From the NCBI GenBank assembly GCA_949127865.1, contig CASBQR010000117.1, positions 1-40,552 of the forward strand: a DNA stretch of 40,552 bases. The letters are read 5' to 3'. Shown here piece after piece: positions 9,861 to 16,940 of the stretch. The notes below the pieces were generated by a model, which was not told the origin of the DNA, made no database searches, and worked only from the letters and a program-made list of their open reading frames with translations. This DNA is from Synechococcales cyanobacterium PMM_0082. Its GTDB lineage: Bacteria; Cyanobacteriota; Cyanobacteriia; Pseudanabaenales; Pseudanabaenaceae. Positions within the stretch are counted from its first letter, which is position 1. Each line of letters begins with the position of its first letter. The position numbers were made by a program, and so were the translations under genes.

Positions 9861-10000
9861 GCGATGTGTAACTACAACCAACCCTTATCCCCCCAGCCCC
9901 CTCACCCAAAGCAGGAGAAGGGGAGCAAGAAATCATCAAAGTCCCTCTCTTTCTGGGAAAGGGATCTAGGGTGAGGGCAATCAAAAAAGTCGCACATCGC
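9861..10000. repeat. MITE-like palindromic intergenic repeat
   Basis: A 140-base nested inverted repeat in the pyrR-downstream gap. The outer arms are GCGATGTG (9861-9868) and CACATCGC (9993-10000). The inner arms are GCCCCCTCACCC (9896-9907) and GGGTGAGGGC (9969-9978), with a further partly complementary core (GGAGAAGGGGA against TCCCTCTCTTTCT). It is C-rich on one side and G-rich on the other, unlike the AT-rich surroundings, and has no ORF. Elements of this composition are common dispersed repeats in cyanobacterial intergenic DNA. No clear target-site duplication is seen. Confidence 0.65.
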
Positions 10001-10140
10001 ATATTATTCATAACTTGAATCAAAACCAGATTCAGTGACTCTCTGGCTGCATGAGTTAGTTATATTTTATGGTATAGTGAAATACATATATCTTTTGGTT
10101 ATTAGTGAAACCTTAAATTAAGATTACTAGAGAAACGATC

Positions 10141-10362
10141 ATGTCAGATAATCTACCCCCCGATGCGGAAAAAAGCCGTAAGCCCTTTGAGCTAGACCCT
10201 GCGCTCTTGGCAGAATTATCTGAGGTCACTAACAACCCAACCGAAGTTATTGATGTAGCCATCAGACAATGGTTACAGAGACGAGCCATTAAAGAAGCTG
10301 ATAATTCACGCCCTCTGACTATGAATCCAATGGTTCCGCCTAGAGGCGAGTGGAATGATTAA
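10141..10362 (+). CDS. Small RHH-like hypothetical protein
   Basis: A 73-residue soluble protein that I cannot name. Residues 16-49 (FELDPALLAELSEV followed by NPTEVIDVAIRQWLQRR) read as a strand followed by two helices, the pattern of ribbon-helix-helix DNA-binding domains. The proline-rich tail NPMVPPRGEW is unusual for that fold. It sits 68 bases upstream of zds on the same strand. It may be co-transcribed, but no functional link is proven. Autoregulation or an antitoxin-like role is speculation. Confidence 0.6.
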   Translation: MSDNLPPDAEKSRKPFELDPALLAELSEVTNNPTEVIDVAIRQWLQRRAIKEADNSRPLTMNPMVPPRGEWND

Positions 10363-10430
10363 ATACTAGTTTCGTATAGATTAGACTAGTAAAGTTAAAG
10401 ATCATTTTATTTTTGGTGCAGCTTTAGGGT

Positions 10431-11816
10431 ATGAAGGTAGCAATTATTGGGGCAGGTCTAGCAGGGATGTCTACGGCAATTGAGCTGTGCGATCGCGGAC
10501 ATGAAGTAGAAATATTTGAATCGCGTCCCTTTGTGGGGGGAAAGGTTGGAAGCTGGCTCGATCCCGACGGTAACCATATTGAAATGGGGCTTCATGTATT
10601 TTTTGGTTGCTACTATAATCTTTTTGCCTTAATGGAAAAGGTGGGGGCATTTCAGCACTTACTCCTAAAAGAACATACCCATACTTTCATTCAAAAAGAT
10701 GCTAAAACTGGGGCTTTAGATTTTCGGAACTTTGGTGGTGCGCCTTGGCATGGATTAAAGGCATTTTTTACGACCGATCAACTTTCGATCCCAGATAAAA
10801 TTCAAAATGCGATCGCCATCGGTACTAGTCCTGTAGTTAGAGCTTTAGTGGACTTTAATGGGGCTATGAAAAGTATCCGTAATCTAGATGGCATTAGCTT
10901 TAAGGATTGGTTTCTGTCCCACGGTGGCTCCCAAGCTAGTATCGATAATATGTGGGATGCGATCGCCTATGGCTTAGGATTTATCGACTGTGAACATATT
11001 TCGGCAAGGTGTATGTTGACGATCTTTCAATTCTTTGCGACTAAAACTGAAGCATCAGTTCTAAGAATGTTAGAAGGTTCACCAGATCAGTTCTTACACA
11101 AGCCTATTGTGAATTACCTAGAAAGCAAAGGCGGTAAAATTCATCTGAAGCAGGGAGTTCGAGAAATCCTCTTTGAAGGTGAAGGTGAGAATACTAAAGT
11201 TACGGGGTTTTTGGTCGGAGATGAAATTATCACCGCCGATGTTTATGTATGTGCTGCTGCGGTTCCCGCTACCCAACGTTTAATTCCAGAGAAATGGCGC
11301 ACTTGGTCACAGTTTGACAATATCTATAAACTTGATACTGTGCCAGTTGTAACGGTACAATTACGATTTGATGGCTGGATTGACGATATAGAAATGGATA
11401 ATTTGCTCTATGCCGTTAAAGTGGATTTCTCGACCTTTGCTGATCTTGCGGTCACTAGTCCCACTAATTATAAAAAAGCTGGGGAAGGTTCGCTTTTACA
11501 ATTGGTTCTGACTCCTGGTGATCCGTTTATCAAGCAAAGTAATGAAGCGATCGCTCAGCACACACTGAAACAAGTTCATGAAATTTTACCTTCCAGTCGT
11601 AACCTCAATATGACTTGGTACAGTGTCGTTAAATTAGCGCAGTCTCTATATCGTGAAGCTCCAGGTATGGATGTCTATCGTCCCGCCCAAGCTACACCTA
11701 TTCCTAATTTCTTTCTAACAGGTAGCTATACTATGCAGGATTACATTGACAGTATGGAAGGTGCAACAATTTCAGGAAAGCTCTGTAGTAAGGCGATTTT
11801 AGATACTATTGCCTAA
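10431..11816 (+). CDS. zds: 9,9'-di-cis-zeta-carotene desaturase
   Basis: FAD-dependent desaturase converting zeta-carotene to lycopene in the plant-type carotenoid pathway (also called crtQ). It is 461 residues long. The N-terminal dinucleotide-binding motif is [19 protein letters not shown]. The ZDS-specific block [16 protein letters not shown] and the [17 protein letters not shown] segment separate it from phytoene desaturase. The C-terminal FAD block [19 protein letters not shown] is intact. ATG start with no strong Shine-Dalgarno. Confidence 0.93.
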   Translation: MKVAIIGAGLAGMSTAIELCDRGHEVEIFESRPFVGGKVGSWLDPDGNHIEMGLHVFFGCYYNLFALMEKVGAFQHLLLKEHTHTFIQKDAKTGALDFRNFGGAPWHGLKAFFTTDQLSIPDKIQNAIAIGTSPVVRALVDFNGAMKSIRNLDGISFKDWFLSHGGSQASIDNMWDAIAYGLGFIDCEHISARCMLTIFQFFATKTEASVLRMLEGSPDQFLHKPIVNYLESKGGKIHLKQGVREILFEGEGENTKVTGFLVGDEIITADVYVCAAAVPATQRLIPEKWRTWSQFDNIYKLDTVPVVTVQLRFDGWIDDIEMDNLLYAVKVDFSTFADLAVTSPTNYKKAGEGSLLQLVLTPGDPFIKQSNEAIAQHTLKQVHEILPSSRNLNMTWYSVVKLAQSLYREAPGMDVYRPAQATPIPNFFLTGSYTMQDYIDSMEGATISGKLCSKAILDTIA

Positions 11817-11903
11817 TTTTGGTTTGAATTTGACAGAATATAGTTTGAACTTTGGTAAAATTTCACATACTTGAGGAAGTCTGCGAGATATTTAGGATTA
11901 CTT

Positions 11904-12593
11904 ATGACTTTAATTGAATGCGTAGTTTGTGGCATAAGCACCGACAAAGTAATTAATCAAAAATGCACTTCATGTATAGAGCTTGAAATTGAAAATCTGG
12001 TTAATCAAATTCAAAAGATTGAAGATAGCCAAAAACTTCAATTAATTGAACCTAATAAAGTTAAAACTAGCAATATTGCCTACAGGGAATCGAACATAAA
12101 ACTTGATTTAACTACTTCCAGAGTTGAAGAAAAACTTTCTGTAAAAATTTCTCAAAATAATCATGATGACGCTTTTGTAGCCATAGGAGTTGGCACGGCA
12201 GCAGGGGTAGCCACATCAGCAACAATAGGTGGAATGGGGTTACTTGTAGCTGGGACTGGCGTAGGTATAGGTCTAGCTCCAATTGCAGCAGTAGGCGCAA
12301 TTACAGGTACAGCAATACATACAGCTAAAAAAGCTATAGAAGAAAAAGATGGTTACGCATTAGGGGCTGTAGTAGCTGGAGCAGGCGTAGGTGCTGGAGT
12401 CTCATCGGTGGTCGGTGGAATGGGTTTAGCAGTCGCTGGTACTGCTGTGGGAATTGGCATGGCTCCCGTTGCGGCAGTAGGAGCAGTTATAGGGTTAGCT
12501 GGTTATGGTATTTTTAAGCTTTTTGGTGGTCAAAGTAATGGTAAAAAGAAAAAGAGAAAAGCCAACAGAATTAAGAAAATTAGTAAATGGTAG
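11904..12593 (+). CDS. Zinc-ribbon / glycine-zipper membrane protein, unknown function
   Basis: A 229-residue protein of unknown function. Residues 6-24 carry two Cys-x-x-Cys pairs (Cys6/9, Cys21/24), like a small zinc ribbon. A charged, probably helical linker covers residues 25-90. Two very similar Gly/Ala-rich hydrophobic modules follow (the first near GGMGLLVAGTGVGIGLAP, the second near GGMGLAVAGTAVGIGMAP), an internal duplication of glycine-zipper type that should insert in membranes. The tail is strongly basic (GKKKKRKANRIKK). I chose ATG 11904, which has TAGGA just upstream, over an in-frame TTG at 11871. Its 3' end overlaps the nuclease-like gene by 56 bases in another frame. Confidence 0.7.
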   Translation: MTLIECVVCGISTDKVINQKCTSCIELEIENLVNQIQKIEDSQKLQLIEPNKVKTSNIAYRESNIKLDLTTSRVEEKLSVKISQNNHDDAFVAIGVGTAAGVATSATIGGMGLLVAGTGVGIGLAPIAAVGAITGTAIHTAKKAIEEKDGYALGAVVAGAGVGAGVSSVVGGMGLAVAGTAVGIGMAPVAAVGAVIGLAGYGIFKLFGGQSNGKKKKRKANRIKKISKW

Positions 12594-12942
12594 TATTAGA
12601 GATGCCATCAATTTTTTTAGAGGAACTCCTGAGCCACCTAAAATTACTCAGCCACCCGAAGGATCTGAAGCTTGGTATAGAGATAAATTGGCTAATGAAT
12701 TAAAGGGTAAAGTAGAAGTTCAAACACCAGTTGGCAGAATTGATATTTTGACTTCCAGAGAAGTTATTGAAGTCAAGAACGTAAAAAGATGGCTTCATGC
12801 AAAAGGACAAGTCAAGGGTTACGGTCATTATTACCCCGAACATAAACTCAGGATTCATCTATTTGGGGCAATGACTGAGAGTAAGCTTAAAACTATTAAA
12901 GAGCATTGCGAGGCTGAAGGAATAGCTTTGAGTTGGGAATAA
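12538..12942 (+). CDS. PD-(D/E)XK nuclease-like protein
   Basis: A 134-residue protein with the core of a restriction-endonuclease-like fold. Glu54 lies in LANEL, Asp69 in GRIDILT, Glu78-x-Lys80 in EVIEVKN, and Gln91 heads QVKGYGHYYPEHKLRIHLFG. The spacing fits the E...D...ExK...Q pattern of PD-(D/E)XK enzymes. Substrate unknown. The start at 12538 lies inside the glycine-zipper gene, in the +1 frame relative to it. A further in-frame ATG at 12505 would only add hydrophobic residues. The overlap falls in an A-rich tract, so a frameshifted single protein is possible. Confidence 0.72.
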   Translation: MVKRKREKPTELRKLVNGSIRDAINFFRGTPEPPKITQPPEGSEAWYRDKLANELKGKVEVQTPVGRIDILTSREVIEVKNVKRWLHAKGQVKGYGHYYPEHKLRIHLFGAMTESKLKTIKEHCEAEGIALSWE

Positions 12943-12993
12943 AACATCCAAACTGAGACAAATTTTTCAAAGATTACATCAAAGTTATGACGG

Positions 12994-13500
12994 CTAAGAC
13001 CGAATAGCTTTAAAAAATACAATAGGTTTATGATCTATCAGCCTTTGCTCAAATTCTTTCATGCCGATTCTTTCTGCAACTTTCCTTGAGCTTACATTAG
13101 GGCGATCGCAGCTTGCCACAAGATAATGAAAGTCAAGATCCTTAAAAGCATATTCCAATATCCTAGACGCAGCTTCGGTAGCATAGCCGTTTTTAGTTGC
13201 TTCAGGTAGCAAAGCATAAACTAACTGAGGCTGCTCTTCATCAAAAAAATACCACAAACCTACAAATCCAATTATTTCCTGTTGATTTTTTGTCTGGATA
13301 AACCAAAGACCAAATTTTTCTTCTGCAAAGAGCTTTTGACTCTCAGCAATCATCTTTTGCACTGGTTCTAATGGCAAAATTTCTGTATCAAATAAATATT
13401 CTGTAATATAGGGATTAATGATAATGCCATACAGAGTATACGAATCGCTCTCTAAGACTGGTTTTAGGAGTAATCTAGTCGTTTCAAGGCTTATTAACAT
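12994..13500 (-). CDS. GNAT-family N-acetyltransferase (RimJ/RimL-like)
   Basis: A 168-residue acetyltransferase of the RimJ/RimL branch. The N-terminus LISLETTRLLLKPV matches the usual LETERLLLRP opening, which is why I prefer ATG 13500 over the longer ATG at 13554. The latter would add an unlike 18-residue leader and lies only 11 bases from the divergent gene. Other motifs are EIIGFVGLWYF, KNGYATEAASRILEYAF (acetyl-CoA loop) and the C-terminal SSRKVAERIGM. Substrate unknown. Confidence 0.82.
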   Translation of the reverse strand: MLISLETTRLLLKPVLESDSYTLYGIIINPYITEYLFDTEILPLEPVQKMIAESQKLFAEEKFGLWFIQTKNQQEIIGFVGLWYFFDEEQPQLVYALLPEATKNGYATEAASRILEYAFKDLDFHYLVASCDRPNVSSRKVAERIGMKEFEQRLIDHKPIVFFKAIRS

Positions 13501-13565
13501 AAAATCTAAAAAGTTCCCTCTAGCGGATCTAGCTTGGCACAAGAAATCATACATCAGGAAAATCT

Positions 13566-13937
13566 ATGAATCGTCGAGGATTGCTATTAACTTTAGGATT
13601 TACAGGACTATTGGGATCTTTTTGGACAAAACCTGTTAATGCTAATTTACCAAAAGGAAAGCTTTCTGCTCAAGATCTTCTCGGTATAGTACCAACAGGT
13701 TGGAAGATAGTTGATGGCAAAAAACTGAGTAGAGAATTTAAATTTAATAATTTTGTGGAGGCGTTTGGATTTATGACTGAAGTGGCGATCGCTGCCGAAA
13801 AAATGGATCATCATCCTGAATGGTTAAATATCTATAACCGTGTATCTATAGATTTAACTACCCATGATGTAGGGGGGATTTCAGCATTAGATATTGATCT
13901 GGCAAGCAAAATTAATGCTTTGGGATCAATCACTTAG
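13566..13937 (+). CDS. Pterin-4a-carbinolamine dehydratase-like protein with export signal
   Basis: A 123-residue protein. Residues 30-120 match pterin-4-alpha-carbinolamine dehydratase (DCoH/PhhB), with the signature [19 protein letters not shown] and the following [10 protein letters not shown]. The cytosolic enzyme dehydrates 4a-hydroxytetrahydropterin. Residues 1-28 form a signal peptide: a twin arginine (NRRGLLL), a hydrophobic core and a likely cleavage near VNAN. This implies Tat or Sec export to the periplasm or thylakoid lumen, unexpected for a pterin-recycling enzyme. No aromatic amino acid hydroxylase gene lies nearby. Confidence 0.82.
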   Translation: MNRRGLLLTLGFTGLLGSFWTKPVNANLPKGKLSAQDLLGIVPTGWKIVDGKKLSREFKFNNFVEAFGFMTEVAIAAEKMDHHPEWLNIYNRVSIDLTTHDVGGISALDIDLASKINALGSIT

Positions 13938-14132
13938 ATAAATCAGCAATATGAACTACTACTCCTAAACTAACTAAATCTGGCAATATTAGCCTTACCT
14001 ATAGAATGTCTGACTACAGGTCTTTAACAAAAGGTTTACAGATACTATCATGTGTTACCGTGCCTTACGATTTGCGATCGCAGGAACCGAGTAAGATAGG
14101 AATATTAAACATTAGGCTATCTAGCTTAGGCT

Positions 14133-16892
14133 ATGCTTCAAGCCATGGAAGAGTTTTTAGAACATATTGACTACGGGATTTTTGTCATCGCCGTATCACC
14201 TCAATTACATTTTATTTCTGCTAACTCAAATTGTTTGCACTTCTTAAATTCACAAATTAATTCACAAATACTTAGTTCTAAGGGTATACGTGGACTAAAA
14301 CCTGAAGAAATTCTACCAATAGAGTCGGCTCAGAGATTAATCAAAAATTGCGATCGCGCGATCTGTACCGAGCAGAAAGTTGAATATGAAGAAATCTTAA
14401 AATTTCCCGAACAGTCCATAGTGATTTCTGTACATTTATCGCCCTATAAAAATCCAGAAGGAAAAGTTGAAAAAATTATTGGCACTATCCATGATTTAAG
14501 CCAAAACAGACTAGCAAAGTTAAATCAGGAGATGTTTGCCTGTTTAGCGGGTGGTGACTCTGATGCCGTCATCATTGTTGATCGAGATGGCATAGTCAGG
14601 TTTGTGAATCATCCTGCCGAAATTCTATTTAATCGAGATGCAGATGAGTTAGTAGGTGAGCAATTTGGGTTGCCGATTGTCACTGGAGAACTCACAGAAG
14701 TGGATGTTTTAAGACGGGATGGACATTCTACCCCTGCGGAGATGAGAGTCTCTGAAACCCAAGGTGCGGATAAGATTGTTTATATTGTTGCCAGTCTGAA
14801 AGATATTAGTGTGCGTAAACTAGCAGAGGCATCTTTGCGCTTGCGGGATCGTGCTCTTGCTGCTAGTAGTAATGGGATTTTGATTGTTGACGCTATTCAA
14901 TTAGATAACCCCATTATTTACGTTAATCCCAGTTTTGAAAGAATTACAGGCTATAGAGCTAATGAAGTAATTGGTGGAAATTGTCGATTTCTGCAAGGTA
15001 GCGATCGCACCCAAGAGGGCTTAAAAATAATTCGAGAAGCAATCCAAAAAGGGCAGCCCTGTTATACGGTTTTACGCAACTATCGCAAAGATGGAACCCT
15101 ATTTTGGGTGGAACTATGGATTTCTCCTGTGCATAATGAGTTGGGCGAGTTAACTAACTTTATCGGCATCCAAAATGATATTACTTCTAGGTTTTTAGAT
15201 GAGAAGGAACGCCAAGAAAGTGAAGAGGTATTAAGAACAGTTTTAGCTGCGGTTAAAGAGGGAATCACCTTTAGTGATGAGCAAGGTAAATTTATCATCT
15301 TTAATCACGAGATGGAGGAGCTTACAGGGTATTCTCTGAAAGAGGCAAATGCCTGTGGGAATTTTATTAACTTAATTCATCCGCAAGATCAAGGGAGAGC
15401 GATCGCCGAAATATATAAACTGCATCAATTTCAGTCACCCATAGAATCCGAGGTAAAAATTTGTACAAAGGCAGGAATAGTTAAAAATGTTTTAGTTTCT
15501 ACTTCTATGGTTTCGCATAGGGATAAAACCATGTACTTAAGTGCCTATCGTGATATTACTGAACGGAAAAAAGCAGAAGAAAAACTCCGACAAACTACAG
15601 AAAGAGAAAGATTAATCGGATCGATCGCCCTGCGGATTAGAAAATTTATTGATCTAACGGAGATTTTACAAAATACGGTAGAGGAGGTACGGGAATTTTT
15701 GCAAAGCGATCGGGTCTTGATCTATCAATTTATCTGTCAATTTGCAGAAGAAGGCGAAGGTAAAATTGTGGTTGAGTCAGTGCAGAAAGAATTCTTGAGC
15801 ACCCTTGACAAAGAGATTAATGATGATTGCTTTACCGAAGACTATCTTTTCAATTATCCCCAAGGTAAGGTCACAGTTACTAATAATACTGATGATCTGA
15901 ACCTCGATCCCTGTTATACCAAATTTTTAAAAAGGTTTGCCGTAAAAGCTAATTTAGTTGTACCTATTACTTCGGGCGAGAGAGTTTGGGGGTTATTAAT
16001 TGCCCATCAATGTAGTGAAACTAGAATATGGAAGGAAGATGAAATTAACTTATTGATTGAACTAGCTGAGCAAGTGGCGATCGGAATCAGACAAGCGGAA
16101 CTCCTAAATAGAGTCCAGACCTTAAATATGGATTTAGAACGCCAAGTAGAAGAACGAACTTCTAAACTGCAACAAGCTCTAGCCAAGGAAAAGGAATTAG
16201 GAGAAATGAAGTCCCGTTTTGTCTCTATGGCATCCCATGAACTGCGGACACCCCTTGCGATCATTCAAGCATCTAGCGATTTACTAAAGCACTATAACCA
16301 TAAACTTAGTGACCAAAAGCGACTAGAAAAGCTGGATAAGATTCAACTAGAAGTTAGAAACATGACGGAGTTGCTAGAAGATGTCCTCACCATTGGCAAG
16401 ATTGAATTAGGTAAATTACGGATTAATCGCATACCTTTAGATGTAGAAATATTTTGCCAAGAATGTATAGAAGAGTTTAATTCGGCAATTAGTCCTAGCG
16501 ATCGCATTAAGTTTAAAACTCAAAATCGAGGAGGGGGCAAACCTGTTAGCACCTTGATTGATCCTAAATTACTACGTCAGGTAATTATTAACTTTTTGTC
16601 TAATGGCATCAAATACTCTGCAACTAGTCCTAAAGAGGTGAATGTGAATTTATTGTATGATGCTGAAAGCTTTGATTTGGAATTTATCGATCACGGTATT
16701 GGTATTCCTAGGGAAGATCAAGATCGGATATTTGAGTCTTTCCATCGCGCTCATAATGTGGGAAATATCCCAGGAACTGGTTTAGGGCTAGCGATCGCCA
16801 AGGCATCAGTGGAAATGCACAAAGGTAAAATTAAATTAGTTAGTGAAGTTAATGTCGGCACTACCGTTACAATTACAATTCCTTATCAGTAA
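14133..16892 (+). CDS. Multi-sensor histidine kinase with LOV-like and cyanobacteriochrome-like GAF domains
   Basis: A 919-residue soluble sensor kinase. The order is PAS (about 5-130), PAS (about 132-230), LOV-like PAS (about 235-355, GGNCRFLQG with Cys284), PAS (about 365-480), GAF (about 495-665), coiled coil, HisKA (SHELRTP, His702) and HATPase (DHGIGIP, GTGLGLAIA). The LOV-like domain keeps NYRKDGT and FIGIQNDIT, but Val replaces the usual Asn after FW. The GAF domain keeps a DXCF motif (DDCF, Cys566) and a second cysteine exactly 28 residues later (Cys594, DPCY where CH is usual), then VKANLVVPI and WGLLIAHQC. There is no receiver domain. The next gene supplies it with no gap. Flavin and bilin binding are inferred from motifs. 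Confidence 0.9.
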   Translation: MLQAMEEFLEHIDYGIFVIAVSPQLHFISANSNCLHFLNSQINSQILSSKGIRGLKPEEILPIESAQRLIKNCDRAICTEQKVEYEEILKFPEQSIVISVHLSPYKNPEGKVEKIIGTIHDLSQNRLAKLNQEMFACLAGGDSDAVIIVDRDGIVRFVNHPAEILFNRDADELVGEQFGLPIVTGELTEVDVLRRDGHSTPAEMRVSETQGADKIVYIVASLKDISVRKLAEASLRLRDRALAASSNGILIVDAIQLDNPIIYVNPSFERITGYRANEVIGGNCRFLQGSDRTQEGLKIIREAIQKGQPCYTVLRNYRKDGTLFWVELWISPVHNELGELTNFIGIQNDITSRFLDEKERQESEEVLRTVLAAVKEGITFSDEQGKFIIFNHEMEELTGYSLKEANACGNFINLIHPQDQGRAIAEIYKLHQFQSPIESEVKICTKAGIVKNVLVSTSMVSHRDKTMYLSAYRDITERKKAEEKLRQTTERERLIGSIALRIRKFIDLTEILQNTVEEVREFLQSDRVLIYQFICQFAEEGEGKIVVESVQKEFLSTLDKEINDDCFTEDYLFNYPQGKVTVTNNTDDLNLDPCYTKFLKRFAVKANLVVPITSGERVWGLLIAHQCSETRIWKEDEINLLIELAEQVAIGIRQAELLNRVQTLNMDLERQVEERTSKLQQALAKEKELGEMKSRFVSMASHELRTPLAIIQASSDLLKHYNHKLSDQKRLEKLDKIQLEVRNMTELLEDVLTIGKIELGKLRINRIPLDVEIFCQECIEEFNSAISPSDRIKFKTQNRGGGKPVSTLIDPKLLRQVIINFLSNGIKYSATSPKEVNVNLLYDAESFDLEFIDHGIGIPREDQDRIFESFHRAHNVGNIPGTGLGLAIAKASVEMHKGKIKLVSEVNVGTTVTITIPYQ

Positions 16893-16940
16893 GTGGTTCA
16901 CACAGCTCCATTGGCTAGCAAAATGACTAAGGCAAGCAAA

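Noticed and set aside
16893-16940. GTG at 16893 as start of the response regulator, directly abutting the kinase stop.
   Set aside because: No ribosome site at that GTG, and the extra residues contain a tandem repeat unlike receiver domains. ATG 16941 has AAGG upstream and gives the usual Asp52 position. The longer form cannot be excluded.
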